Source: Actinomyces bovis
GTDB lineage: Bacteria > Actinomycetota > Actinomycetes > Actinomycetales > Actinomycetaceae
Length of the DNA: 64,000 nt
Direction: 5' to 3'
Assembly (NCBI RefSeq): GCF_900444995.1
Contig: NZ_UAPQ01000001.1
Location: 124,001-188,000 of the forward strand
Made by a program: the position numbers and the translations under genes. Within the stretch, counting starts at the first letter, position 1, and each line of letters begins with the position of its first letter. The notes under the pieces are model-generated. The model saw only the letters and a list, made by a program, of their open reading frames with translations. It had not been told where the DNA came from and searched no databases. Below, in pieces: positions 43,252-52,166 of this stretch.

Positions 43252-44527
43252 TGTCCTCATCCTCTTGGTTCTGGGCGCGCGAGGCCAGCAGGCTCGCCAC
43301 CTGGCGGCGCCTGCCGGTGCTCTCTTCTGCCTCCAAGCGCACCCCTTGGGTTACCCCCACGGCGCCAGGCAGAGGCACTCGCCCAATGGCTTTGGTGAGC
43401 AGCCCGCCTGCAGAGTCGACGTCGTCGTCCTCAATGTCTAGGTCAAAGAGTTCGCCTAGTTCATCAATGGGCAGGCGGCTGGGCACGCGGTAGACCCCGC
43501 CGCCCAGGTCCTCGACCTCAGGCAGGGCGCGGTCATGCTCGTCAGTGAGGTCACCGACGACTTCCTCAAGGAGGTCCTCCAGGGTGACCAGCCCGGCGGT
43601 GCCACCGTACTCGTCCACAGCCAGGGCGATATGCACCTGCCCGCTTTGCATCTCCCGCAGCAGGTCATCAGCCAGCTTCATCTCAGGGACGAAGGCGGCT
43701 TCACGCACAAAGGCGGACACGGGCAGGGCGGCATGCTCCGGGTGGGCCTCTAGACGCCGCAGCACGTCTTTGAGGTACAGGATGCCGCGCACGTCGTCGG
43801 CATCCTCCCCCACCACGGGGACGCGGGAGTAGCCGGAGCGGATGAACAGGCGCAGGGCACTGCGGGCGGGCTTGGTGGCGTCAATGGTGACCATATCGGT
43901 GCGCGGCACCATCACTTCGCGTACGAGGGTCTGCCCCAGTTCGACGACGCTGCGCAGCATCTCGCGGTCTTCGTCCTCAATGGAGTCGGCTTCACCGATC
44001 TCATCGATCATCTCGCGAAGGTCCTCGGTGACTTCCGCGCGCGCCTCGGCGTCAGTCAGGGTGGAGGCGTGGCCGTAGTGGGACTCCAGCCAACGCCAAG
44101 GGCGGCCGACGGCGTCGATCCGGCCTAGCAGCGGGGCCAGTACAAGAAGCGTGGCATCGGGGTTACGGCGGCCGATAGAGCGTGGCGACAGGCCCACCAC
44201 CACCCCCAGGACGAGGGCGTTGAGGGCCAGCGCAAGCAGCAGAATCAGCCACCAGCTCTCCACGACGCCTGCCACCGCAAGCGTGAGGCAGACGGCGGCG
44301 CACATATCTATGGCCACACGCACTGAAGAGACGGCACCTAGTACCTCGCCGCGCCGCTCAGCCAGAGCGCGCACCTGCTGGGCGCCCCGCCGTCCCGCCT
44401 CCACCAGGTCGTCGGCGGCTGCCCGGGTGGTGCGCGACAGGGCGGCCTCCGCGGCAGAGAGCACGGCCCCCAGTCCCAGGGCCAGCAAGGCTAGGAAGAC
44501 TAGGAGTGCGACGGGTGTGTTGGTCAC
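43244..44527 (-). CDS. Hemolysin-family/CNNM transporter-like protein (CorC/HlyC)
   Basis: This is a membrane protein of the CNNM/CorB type, thought to handle Mg2+ or related ions. About four helices with the DUF21 domain (residues 5-125) are followed by two CBS domains (VMVPRTDMVTIDATKPA and later), then a CorC/HlyC C-terminal domain (RVPSRLPIDELGELFDLDIEDDDVDSAGG). The length of 427 residues is normal. It overlaps era and lies 13 bases after ybeY. Confidence 0.92.
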   Translation of the reverse strand: MTNTPVALLVFLALLALGLGAVLSAAEAALSRTTRAAADDLVEAGRRGAQQVRALAERRGEVLGAVSSVRVAIDMCAAVCLTLAVAGVVESWWLILLLALALNALVLGVVVGLSPRSIGRRNPDATLLVLAPLLGRIDAVGRPWRWLESHYGHASTLTDAEARAEVTEDLREMIDEIGEADSIEDEDREMLRSVVELGQTLVREVMVPRTDMVTIDATKPARSALRLFIRSGYSRVPVVGEDADDVRGILYLKDVLRRLEAHPEHAALPVSAFVREAAFVPEMKLADDLLREMQSGQVHIALAVDEYGGTAGLVTLEDLLEEVVGDLTDEHDRALPEVEDLGGGVYRVPSRLPIDELGELFDLDIEDDDVDSAGGLLTKAIGRVPLPGAVGVTQGVRLEAEESTGRRRQVASLLASRAQNQEDEDND

Positions 44528-44540
44528 GGTGTGGCGAGCC

Positions 44541-44993
44541 TCAGCGCTTGGCCAAGAAGGTCAATAGGAGGCGGCGTTGGAGGGCGAACATCTCCTTCTC
44601 GTCCTCGGGCTCCTGGTGGTCATAGCCGAGCAGGTGCAGGATGCCGTGGGTGGTTAGCAGCAGCATTTCCTCCACGGCGGAGTGCCCGGCAGCCAGGGCC
44701 TGCTGGGCGGCGACCTGCGGGCAAAGCACCACATCCCCCAGGGTTCCGGCGGGCGTCTCAGCCTCAGGTGTGCCTGGGCGCAGCTCGTCCATGGGGAAGC
44801 TCATGACGTCGGTGGGGCCCGGCAGGTCCAGCCAGCGCAGGTGGAGCTCGGCCATGGGCTCGGGCTCAATGAACAAGATATTGAGGTCCGCGCGGGGGTT
44901 GACGTGCATATTGGCCAGGACATGCTCGGCCAGGGCCACAAACTCGGTGGCGTCAATCTCCACCTGGGTCTCGTTGTTGACCTCGATGCTCAT
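44541..44993 (-). CDS. ybeY: Endoribonuclease YbeY
   Basis: This zinc-dependent RNase acts in 16S rRNA 3' processing and ribosome quality control. The metal-binding motif [20 protein letters not shown] has all three histidines, and the Arg for catalysis lies nearer the N-terminus. Length is 150 residues. Its ATG overlaps the phoH-like stop by four bases, which suggests translational coupling. Confidence 0.94.
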   Translation of the reverse strand: MSIEVNNETQVEIDATEFVALAEHVLANMHVNPRADLNILFIEPEPMAELHLRWLDLPGPTDVMSFPMDELRPGTPEAETPAGTLGDVVLCPQVAAQQALAAGHSAVEEMLLLTTHGILHLLGYDHQEPEDEKEMFALQRRLLLTFLAKR

Positions 44994-46135
44994 ACGCGGT
45001 TCCTTCCTCTGAACTCCTGGGGGGTGCGGCCTGGGCGGTTGCCAATGCGGGCGGAGCTGCGATGGGAACGGCGGCCTGCTAGCTCACCGCGGCTGTCGGG
45101 CGCGCCGCTGGCACCGGCGGGCCCTGCCTGCAGTGAGGCTTGTGCGGCGTCGTATTCTGCGTAGGCATCAATGATGCGCCCCACCAGCCGGTGGCGGACC
45201 ACATCCTCACTACTCAGCTGACAGAAACTAATGCCTTCCACCCCGTCCAGGATGCGGCGGACCACCAGCAGTCCGGAGGGGCGCCCACCGGGCAGGTCGA
45301 TCTGGGAGACGTCCCCGGTGACCACCATTTTGGAGCCGAAGCCCAGACGAGTGAGGAACATTTTCATCTGCTCGGGGCTGGTGTTCTGGGCCTCGTCCAG
45401 GATGACGAAGGCGTCGTTGAGGGTGCGTCCGCGCATATAGGCCAGGGGCGCTACCTCAATGGTTCCGGCAGCCATGAGCTTAGGCAGGGCCTCGGGCTCA
45501 AGCATGTCGTGTAGGGCGTCGTAGAGGGGCCGTAGGTAGGGGTCGATCTTGTCTGTGAGAGTGCCGGGCAGGAAACCTAGGTTTTCTCCGGCCTCAACGG
45601 CGGGGCGGGTCAGGATAATGCGGGAAACTTGACGGCGTTCTAGAGCCGCCACGGCTTTGGCCATGGCCAGGTAGGTCTTGCCGGTTCCCGCAGGGCCGAT
45701 GCCAAAGGTGATAGTGGAGGCCTCAATGGCGTCGACGTAGGCCTTTTGCCCGATTGACTTGGAACGGATGGACTTGCCGCGGCTGGTGAAGACATCTTCG
45801 CCAAAGACTTCAGTGGGGCGGGTGGCGGCGTCTAGGAGGCTGATGGCGCGTTCCACTGAGTCGGCGTTGAGGGGGGTGCCCGCGCGGGCGACGTCGACTA
45901 GTTCAGTGGCCAGTTGGATAACCATGTCCACGCGCTGGCTGGGGCCGGTGGCGGCCAGGGAATCGCCTCGCACATGGATATCCACGTCGGCAAAGCCACG
46001 CTCCATCGCCCGCAGGACCTCGTCGCGGGCCCCTAGGAAGGCAACGGGGGCCAGGTCCGGGGGCAACACGAGGGTGCGGGTCACGACTTCGGGCTGCCGT
46101 GTGGCATCGGCTGCGGTGCGGGGAGGATTCGTCAT
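44990..46135 (-). CDS. phoH: PhoH-family ATPase
   Basis: This is a predicted RNA-related ATPase (381 residues). Walker A is [17 protein letters not shown], Walker B is [11 protein letters not shown], with [19 protein letters not shown] between. An N-terminal RNA-binding-like region (residues 30-115) matches PhoH-like proteins of this cluster. The C-terminal 35 residues are basic ([12 protein letters not shown]). It heads the phoH-ybeY-corC-era group; the role is linked to ribosome maturation by context only. Confidence 0.92.
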   Translation of the reverse strand: MTNPPRTAADATRQPEVVTRTLVLPPDLAPVAFLGARDEVLRAMERGFADVDIHVRGDSLAATGPSQRVDMVIQLATELVDVARAGTPLNADSVERAISLLDAATRPTEVFGEDVFTSRGKSIRSKSIGQKAYVDAIEASTITFGIGPAGTGKTYLAMAKAVAALERRQVSRIILTRPAVEAGENLGFLPGTLTDKIDPYLRPLYDALHDMLEPEALPKLMAAGTIEVAPLAYMRGRTLNDAFVILDEAQNTSPEQMKMFLTRLGFGSKMVVTGDVSQIDLPGGRPSGLLVVRRILDGVEGISFCQLSSEDVVRHRLVGRIIDAYAEYDAAQASLQAGPAGASGAPDSRGELAGRRSHRSSARIGNRPGRTPQEFRGRNRV

Positions 46136-46265
46136 CGCTGCTGATCCTACTTAGTGCCCGCGCCTGCCCCGCTAGGCCGGTCGCATTTGCCGCCTAAATC
46201 CGGTCCGCCAGACGCCGTCGCAAATCGCTTAACTGCCCTTGTGACGGCGAATCCCGGCGGTATTT

Positions 46266-47012
46266 TCAGCGACTCTGACGCGGAACCGTTATGGCGGCTA
46301 CCACTAGCACTGCCAATCCGAAGAGCGCGAGCCACAGCACATTGCGAGACACTTCCCAGGGCATGTCATTGGCTATGGCCAGGTGCGAAGCAGTGTCAGC
46401 GGCCCAGCTCATTGGCAGGTAGTTGCCTATAACTTCCAGGACACTGGGCAATCGCGGGCGCGGGACAAGCAGACCGCATAGGAAGATTTGTGGGGAGATC
46501 ACCACCGGCATGAGTTGGACAGCCTGGAACTCCGACCGGGAGAAGGCGGAGGTGAACAGGCCCATGGCGACGCCAACGAAGGCGTCAAGCAGGCCCACGA
46601 GCACCAGCCAGGCCCAGGAACCGGCAAGCTCCACTCCTAGCATCCAAGCGCAGACGGCAGAAAGGACTAGGGATTGGACGCAGGCCGCCAGGGTGAAGGC
46701 TGTGCCATAGCCCAGCAGTAGGTCAGCACGGTGCAGGGGTGTAGTCCACAGGCGCTCGAGGGTGCCTGAGCGGCGTTCGCGGAGCATGGCCACGCTGGTT
46801 ACTAGGAACATTACGAGCATGGGCAGCACGGCGACCATGGTGACGGCCACTCGGTTGAAGAGCAGCACTCCGTTTGGATAGTCCAGGTAGACGAAGTACA
46901 GCAGGCTTACCAGCAGGGATGGAACCACGATGATGAGTCCCACGGTTCGTCGGTCGGCAGCCAGCTGAGCGAGTATGCGCTGGGTCGTTGCCAGGTAGGT
47001 GCGGGGGCTCAT
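46266..47012 (-). CDS. ABC-2 type exporter permease
   Basis: This is the membrane subunit of an ABC-2 exporter (248 residues), with six predicted helices (starting VGLIIVVPSLLVSLLYFVYL). Motifs typical of DrrB-type permeases are RRSGTLERLWTTPLHRADLL and ISPQIFLCGLL. Its ATG overlaps the ATPase gene stop by four bases. The 130 bases between it and phoH hold nothing recognisable. Confidence 0.9.
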   Translation of the reverse strand: MSPRTYLATTQRILAQLAADRRTVGLIIVVPSLLVSLLYFVYLDYPNGVLLFNRVAVTMVAVLPMLVMFLVTSVAMLRERRSGTLERLWTTPLHRADLLLGYGTAFTLAACVQSLVLSAVCAWMLGVELAGSWAWLVLVGLLDAFVGVAMGLFTSAFSRSEFQAVQLMPVVISPQIFLCGLLVPRPRLPSVLEVIGNYLPMSWAADTASHLAIANDMPWEVSRNVLWLALFGLAVLVVAAITVPRQSR

Positions 47013-47914
47013 CGGGCTTCCTCCGTCAACATCGTGCTGGGCTTGCCAGCTGGCTCCGTCCTTGCAGAGCTGTCAATGGCTGCGGTGCCGGTGGAGTCGG
47101 CGCGGATAACGGCCAGGAAGGCAGCATCCAGGGTGGCCTCCCCTGTGCCAGCGAGCAGTTCAGCTGCTGTTGTGGTGGCCAGCAGGCGGCCAGCGCGCAT
47201 GAGCAGCACCCGGTCGCAGCGAAAGGCTTCGTCCATGACGTGGCTGGAGATCAGGAGCGTGGCGCCGGTATCGGCGATGGCCCGGAAGGCAAGCCACAGG
47301 TCTTCACGGGTAACTGGGTCCAGACCCACGGTGGGCTCATCGAGTACCAGTAGATCCGGGCCTGCCACAAGGGCGCAGGCCAGTGAGGCGCGGCTAGCCT
47401 CGCCGCCGGAGTAGGTGTGCAAGGGGCGGTCAGCTAAGGCGGATAGGCCCACAATTTTCAGGATCTCGTCCACGTCGCGGGCGCGGTTTCCGGCTAGGCG
47501 GGCAAAGTAGGCGAGGTTTTGCCGGGCGCTCAGGTCGGTGTAGATCGCCGCCCCCTGGGTGACATACCCGACGCGCCCACGCGTTGCTGGGACTCCGGGA
47601 CGTTGGCCCAGCACCTCTACCTCGCCTTCGTAGCGCTGCACGCCAACGATGGTGCGCATGAGCGTGGTCTTGCCGCAGCCTGAGGGGCCCAGCAGGCCAG
47701 TGATGGAGCCCGTGGGCAGCTCCAAGTCAATGCCGTGCAGAATCTGGTTGCGGCGTCGGGTCACCCGCAAGGCGCGGACTTTGACGGCGTGCGTCCCATC
47801 CTGCACTTGCGGCGCTGCCGCGAGACTGTCGGCTCGCGCGAGCGAGGGCGCCGCGTGTCGGCTGTGAGGCTCGGCCTGGTGGGTGACTTCACCCCCAGCA
47901 GCATTTTTCATCAT
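47009..47914 (-). CDS. ABC exporter ATP-binding protein (DrrA-like)
   Basis: This is the ATPase of the exporter (301 residues). Walker A is GPSGCGKTTLMRTIVG, signature YSGGEASRASLA and Walker B LLVLDEPTVGLD. The first 40 residues are low in complexity. The start ATG at 47914 (MMKNAAGG) has no Shine-Dalgarno, but a strong -10 box ends six bases before it, suggesting a leaderless mRNA. It lies 46 bases after tetR on the same strand and is likely repressed by that TetR-type protein. Confidence 0.9.
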   Translation of the reverse strand: MMKNAAGGEVTHQAEPHSRHAAPSLARADSLAAAPQVQDGTHAVKVRALRVTRRRNQILHGIDLELPTGSITGLLGPSGCGKTTLMRTIVGVQRYEGEVEVLGQRPGVPATRGRVGYVTQGAAIYTDLSARQNLAYFARLAGNRARDVDEILKIVGLSALADRPLHTYSGGEASRASLACALVAGPDLLVLDEPTVGLDPVTREDLWLAFRAIADTGATLLISSHVMDEAFRCDRVLLMRAGRLLATTTAAELLAGTGEATLDAAFLAVIRADSTGTAAIDSSARTEPAGKPSTMLTEEAR

Positions 47915-47949
47915 GTGATGAATATACCGCTGAGACGCAGCTCACGCAA
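47907..47949 (-). promoter_or_regulatory. Promoter with overlapping operator dyad for the exporter genes
   Basis: On the minus strand -35 TTGCGT (47949-47944), 17 bases and -10 TATATT (47926-47921) lead to the ATG at 47914. The dyad TTCATCA-N2-TGATGAA (47907-47922) covers part of the -10 and the start codon. It is a natural binding site for the TetR-type repressor encoded just upstream. Confidence 0.6.
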
Positions 47950-47960
47950 GAGCAACAGCC

Positions 47961-48590
47961 TCACTCAGCAGCGCCTACCTCCACATCAGCCTGCCCACCG
48001 ATTTCCCCCGTCATATACCGCTGAATCGTGGGACCAACCGCCGCCACCAACACCTCCGCAGAAGCACCGGCGACGGCGTCGAGCTTGGCCACCCAACGCG
48101 CCAGACCAAGCCCAATGAGCTGACTGACCACCAAATGCGCACGCAATTGCGCCCGGTCGGGGGCCACGCGCGCCACCACTGGCATCACCAGGGCACCAAC
48201 AATCAAGGTGCGCACCCGCGCCAGCACCACCGAATTTCCCAAGGCTGCCCGAATCACCGCGGCAAAGCGATCAGCCCCCAGTTTGTCCCACTGGGTAATG
48301 AACAGGCGCACCAACTCCGCTCCGCGTTGCTCGGGCGGCAGCTTATCCAGGCCTGCCAGGAGCGAGGGATCCATCCCCTCCCCCAGGGCAGAGCCCAATA
48401 CAGACTCCACAAAGAGCTTGGCGCGCTCCGGGAAATAGTGGTGCACCAAAGCCGGATCTACACCAGCATCTCGCGCCACACCCCGCAGGGAGGTGTCATA
48501 GCCATCGCGTCCGAAAGCCTTTCGGGCAGCTACCAATATGGCCTCGCGCGCATCCGGACTCCCTGCACGACGGCGCCCACGCGGGCTCAC
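47961..48590 (-). CDS. TetR-family transcriptional regulator
   Basis: This is a helix-turn-helix repressor of 209 residues. The DNA-binding part is VAARKAFGRDGYDTSLRGVARDAGVDPALVHHYFPERAKLF; the C-terminal ligand domain follows. The gene is directly upstream of the ABC exporter, and such TetR proteins typically repress the neighbouring exporter until a ligand binds. The start at 48590 (MSPRGRRRAG) is plausible; no strong Shine-Dalgarno was seen. Confidence 0.9.
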   Translation of the reverse strand: MSPRGRRRAGSPDAREAILVAARKAFGRDGYDTSLRGVARDAGVDPALVHHYFPERAKLFVESVLGSALGEGMDPSLLAGLDKLPPEQRGAELVRLFITQWDKLGADRFAAVIRAALGNSVVLARVRTLIVGALVMPVVARVAPDRAQLRAHLVVSQLIGLGLARWVAKLDAVAGASAEVLVAAVGPTIQRYMTGEIGGQADVEVGAAE

Positions 48591-48714
48591 AGTGCCTCAT
48601 CCATCGACATGCCCCCAGTATCGCGCCCTGGAAGGCAATAGTTCACGCTCGCACAGCGGCACAGAGCTAGGTCCCGGGCGCATCCGGATTGCACACCCAT
48701 CCGATCGGAGGATA

Positions 48715-48742
48715 TTGCGACACCCTAACGAGTCCTTACAAT
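48715..48742 (+). promoter_or_regulatory. Candidate promoter of the Imm51-like gene
   Basis: TTGCGA (48715-48720), 16 bases, then TACAAT (48737-48742). The predicted transcript would begin about 70 bases before the start codon at 48821. Confidence 0.5.
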
Positions 48743-48820
48743 CTGGTTGCAGTTACGCATTCCGGTGGTTAGTTTCCCCAGATTCACCATCCGGCTCACG
48801 CACCCACGAGAGGCTTAGCG

Positions 48821-49180
48821 ATGACGACTGTGGCACCTCCAGGCCCTAACCGCATCCGGCTGCGAGACGCCGCAGACGGCAGCTTTACAACCTGCTTCTT
48901 TGATGTTGAAGCCTTCAACCAGGAGGTTATTCAGTCGCTGGGGCATGAGCCAAACGGATACTTCTGGGAGGGCGTGGTGCGCTGGCTGATAGATCACGGC
49001 GAGTTGCCAGACGTCCAAACCGACCCCGAGGGCACCATGTTCTACGCCTACGGAGATCGCGCCGACGCCGAGGAGCTAGCCACCCGCCTAATGCGTTACC
49101 TGACCGACAGTGAGGCAATCACTCGGCTCGTAACACAGGCCGACGCCGTCGGCTTCGATTTTGACGACGACCAGCGGTAA
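48821..49180 (+). CDS. Imm51-like immunity-type protein
   Basis: This is a small acidic cytoplasmic protein (119 residues). The segment GHEPNGYFWEGVVRWLIDHG followed by DPEGTMFYAYGDRADAEELA resembles the Imm51 family, whose members protect against polymorphic toxins. I see no toxin, secretion or WXG gene nearby, so it is an orphan. AGAGG lies well before the ATG, and a good promoter is upstream. The family call is from memory of the conserved motif and is moderately sure. Confidence 0.7.
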   Translation: MTTVAPPGPNRIRLRDAADGSFTTCFFDVEAFNQEVIQSLGHEPNGYFWEGVVRWLIDHGELPDVQTDPEGTMFYAYGDRADAEELATRLMRYLTDSEAITRLVTQADAVGFDFDDDQR

Positions 49181-49238
49181 CCGCTCAGGGCCCCACCACT
49201 GACGCTGACGGCGCGGCCTACGCAGGCGCCGCTAACGG

Positions 49239-50063
49239 TCAGCCCCACAACCCGGCTCGCTGCGCTAGCACCGCAAGCGCTGCCGGCCCCGCCGAGGCCG
49301 TGCGCATCACATGCGGTCCCAGCCGCACCGTGACCGCCCCAGCCGTCTCCAAGGCGGCGGTCTCTGCGGCGCTAATCCCACCCTCAGGCCCAACGACCAC
49401 TGCCAACACCGGCGACGCCGCCCCACCGGGCTGCGGAGGCGCGGCAGGCAGGACTGGCAAGGGGGCGCTGCTAATGGGCGCCGTGGCCTCCTCGTGCAGC
49501 ACCAACACCACTCCCCCGGCCTGGACTACTTCAGCCACCCAGCTGCACAGCTGCTTGGTGTTGTGCGGCTCCTCCACTGTTGGCACCCAGGCGCGGCGAG
49601 CCTGCTTGGCGGCCTCCTGCACGGTGCTGCGCCAGCGCTCCCGCCCTTTGGCGGCCTTAAGCCCTTTCCATACGGAAACACAACGTTCAGCTTGCCAAGG
49701 CAGGACTAGGTCCACACCAACTTCCGTGGCGGTCTCTACGGCCTGCTCGTCACGGTCACCTTTGGCTAAGGCCTGAACCAGCGTCAAGCGCAAGGCGGTG
49801 GGCGCTTCCTCCACCCGCTCCACCACGCGCACACCCAGCTGGTCCTTGCGTCCCTGAACGCCTGCTTCCTCTACCTCACAGATCAGACGCAGGCCTGCGC
49901 CGTCCACCAGGTCGACTCGTTCACCTGCGCGCAGGCGCCGCACGGTGACGGCGTGGCGAGCCTCAGCGCCAGTGAGGGTGAGCCGGGCACCGCGGCTTGC
50001 GGAGACGCCAGCCCCGGCAGGTTCAAGGGTCTGGGGGGTCAAAATGAACACGGGAGCGGTCAC
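49239..50063 (-). CDS. rsmE: 16S rRNA (uracil1498-N3)-methyltransferase
   Basis: This SPOUT-class enzyme methylates U1498 in the decoding centre of the 30S subunit. The N-terminal PUA-like domain has LTGAEARHAVTVRRLRAGE, and the C-terminal knot has VVVGPEGGISAAETAALE and LGPHVMRTASAGPAALAVL. It is 274 residues long and starts with GTG. It lies near dnaJ, as in many actinobacteria, but a divergent PLP-binding protein gene has come between them. Confidence 0.92.
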   Translation of the reverse strand: MTAPVFILTPQTLEPAGAGVSASRGARLTLTGAEARHAVTVRRLRAGERVDLVDGAGLRLICEVEEAGVQGRKDQLGVRVVERVEEAPTALRLTLVQALAKGDRDEQAVETATEVGVDLVLPWQAERCVSVWKGLKAAKGRERWRSTVQEAAKQARRAWVPTVEEPHNTKQLCSWVAEVVQAGGVVLVLHEEATAPISSAPLPVLPAAPPQPGGAASPVLAVVVGPEGGISAAETAALETAGAVTVRLGPHVMRTASAGPAALAVLAQRAGLWG

Positions 50064-50171
50064 CAGCCCAGGCTACCGGTGGGCCACCCTTATTGAGCCC
50101 AGCGGGCCTACGCCGTCGCCTAGCATCTGAGCACCGCAGCTCTTGGCCGACGCCAGTGCTAGCGTCACGTC

Positions 50172-50933
50172 ATGACCTTCCTGAATCCTGCAGCTGCTTC
50201 AGCACAGTCTCCGCTGCCCCCGGTCGCCAGTGTGGAGGAGGTGCGTGCCCGTCTCGCGGCGGTGCAGGCGCGAGTGGCTGCGGCAGCCACTGCGGCTGGG
50301 CGGGAGCCGAGTGAGATTGCGGTGCTGCCGGTGACCAAGACGGTGCCTGAGGCCACCTTGCGCTTGGCTGCAGCTGCCGGGGTCACCCGCATGGCGGAGA
50401 ACAAGGTGCAGGAGGCTCGGGCCAAGGCTGAGGCCATGGCGGATCTAGTTATCACCTGGTCCCTGATTGGCCATCTCCAGACCAATAAGGCGCGCGAGGT
50501 GGCCACTTTTGCTTCCGAGCTGCAGTCCTTGGATTCCTTGCGTTTGGCGGAGGCACTGGATCGGCGTCTGCAGGCGGCCGGGCGAAGCCTGGAGGTTTAT
50601 GTGCAGGTGAATACCTCTGCTGAGCAGTCAAAGTCTGGCCTTGCCCCCACGGAGGTGCCAAGCTTCCTGAAAGCCTTAGCTGCTTATGCCTCCCTGCGCG
50701 TGGTGGGCCTGATGACGATTGCTGCGAACACTGAGGCTGATGCCCGCGTCCGCGCCTGCTTCCGCCTGCTGCGGGAGCTGCGCGACCAGGCGCTGGATGC
50801 TGGCACTGTGGGTGCAGGACGCTTGTCCATGGGTATGAGCGGTGACCTAGAGGCAGCTGTGGCTGAAGGCTCAACCTGTGTCCGGGTGGGACAGGCGATC
50901 TTCGGCGCACGCCGCTACCCGCAGGCCCACTAG
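50172..50933 (+). CDS. YggS-family PLP homeostasis protein
   Basis: This is a pyridoxal-phosphate-binding protein that buffers PLP levels (253 residues). The PLP Lys lies in IAVLPVTKTVPEATLRLAA, followed by AENKVQEARAKAE and WSLIGHLQTNKAREVA. The C-terminal phosphate site is LSMGMSGDLEAAVAEGSTCVRVG and GQAIFGARR. It is divergent from rsmE and convergent with dnaJ. Confidence 0.93.
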   Translation: MTFLNPAAASAQSPLPPVASVEEVRARLAAVQARVAAAATAAGREPSEIAVLPVTKTVPEATLRLAAAAGVTRMAENKVQEARAKAEAMADLVITWSLIGHLQTNKAREVATFASELQSLDSLRLAEALDRRLQAAGRSLEVYVQVNTSAEQSKSGLAPTEVPSFLKALAAYASLRVVGLMTIAANTEADARVRACFRLLRELRDQALDAGTVGAGRLSMGMSGDLEAAVAEGSTCVRVGQAIFGARRYPQAH

Positions 50934-50994
50934 CAGCGGGCTGCTATGCGGGCTGGCTTAGCGCCGCCCGTGCGTGCCTCGCCCCGGCGCTCCC

Positions 50995-52119
50995 TCAGCG
51001 CCCGTTGATCCAGTCGCCGAATTTCTTCTTAAGGCTGGTGTCTTTAGCCACCTGCTCGGTCTCGCCACGCAGTTCGGCTAGGCGGCGCAGCAGTTCGCGC
51101 TGCTCCTCGTCCAAGCGGGTAGGCGTCTCCACCACAATGCTGATGCGCAGGTCTCCACGCCCACGACGCCGCAGCCGCCCCGCCCCCAGGCCGTCCATAA
51201 CCTTCTCCTGGCCGTTCTGAGTACCGGCCTTAACCTCTAATTCACGCTCCCCATCCAGGGTTTCCACGGTGAAGGTGCCCCCCAGGGCCGCAGCCGTCAT
51301 GGGGATGCGCAGCTCCGTTAGCAGGTCATCACCTTCGCGGCGCAAGGTGGGGTGGTCAATCTCGTGGAACTCCACGTAGAGGTCTCCGTTGGGGCCGCCT
51401 CCGGGGCCGGCCTCCCCCTGGCCGTCCATGCGCAGGCGCGTACCGGTGGACACGCCGATCGGCACCTTCACCTGTACCTCACGACGCACGTGCTTGCGCC
51501 CCTCACCGGAGCAGTCCTTACAGGGACTGGCGATGATCGTGCCAAAGCCACCGCATTGGGGGCAGCGGGCGGAGGTGACGGCCTGCCCGAACAGAGAGTT
51601 GACCACTCGTTGCACGGAACCAGAGCCATTGCAGCCTGAGCAGGTGACAGGCTCGGTACCTGGCAAGCAGCAAGAGCCCTTGCAGGTGTCGCAAGCTACG
51701 TAGGAGCTCACGGTCACAGGTTTGGTGGCTCCAAAAGTCACGTCCTGCAGGCTAACTTCCAGAGCCACCACACCGTCCTGTCCGCGGCGGGCACGGGAGG
51801 CGGGGCCGCGCGAGGCACCGCCGCCAAACATGGACTGGAAGATGCCGCCCAGGTCCCCCAGGTCAGAGGCAGAGAAGCCCCCAAAGCCGCCAAAGCTGCC
51901 GCCGCCCCGCAGGGCGTCTTCTCCCCCTAGGTCGTACATCTGGCGCTTGTCAGCGTCGGAGAGGGTTTCGTAGGCCACGGAGACCTGTTTGAACTCTTCC
52001 TCGTGCCCGGGACCGGCAATATCTGGGTGCAGGGAGCGGGCCTTCTTGCGGTAGGCCTTCTTGATCTCCTCGGCGGTGGCATTGCGGGGGACGCCAAGGA
52101 TCTCGTAGTAATCGCTCAC
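50995..52119 (-). CDS. dnaJ: Chaperone protein DnaJ
   Basis: This is a class-I Hsp40 co-chaperone of DnaK (374 residues). The J domain has the HPD motif ([12 protein letters not shown]), followed by a Gly/Phe-rich linker ([10 protein letters not shown]), four zinc-finger repeats of CxxCxG type (CDTCKG, CSGCNG, CPQCGG, CKDCSG) and the substrate domain. The first repeat has Cys where the family usually has Gly. It follows hrcA by 47 bases on the same strand, so it shares the CIRCE-controlled promoter. Confidence 0.95.
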   Translation of the reverse strand: MSDYYEILGVPRNATAEEIKKAYRKKARSLHPDIAGPGHEEEFKQVSVAYETLSDADKRQMYDLGGEDALRGGGSFGGFGGFSASDLGDLGGIFQSMFGGGASRGPASRARRGQDGVVALEVSLQDVTFGATKPVTVSSYVACDTCKGSCCLPGTEPVTCSGCNGSGSVQRVVNSLFGQAVTSARCPQCGGFGTIIASPCKDCSGEGRKHVRREVQVKVPIGVSTGTRLRMDGQGEAGPGGGPNGDLYVEFHEIDHPTLRREGDDLLTELRIPMTAAALGGTFTVETLDGERELEVKAGTQNGQEKVMDGLGAGRLRRRGRGDLRISIVVETPTRLDEEQRELLRRLAELRGETEQVAKDTSLKKKFGDWINGR

Positions 52120-52166
52120 GTGGTCTTCCTTTGGGTTTACAGGGGAGGTTTAAGGCTGGCCCGGTT

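Noticed and set aside
49204-49238. Weak hairpin between the Imm51-like gene and rsmE
   Set aside because: The stems are short and interrupted and there is no U-run, so a terminator is not supported.
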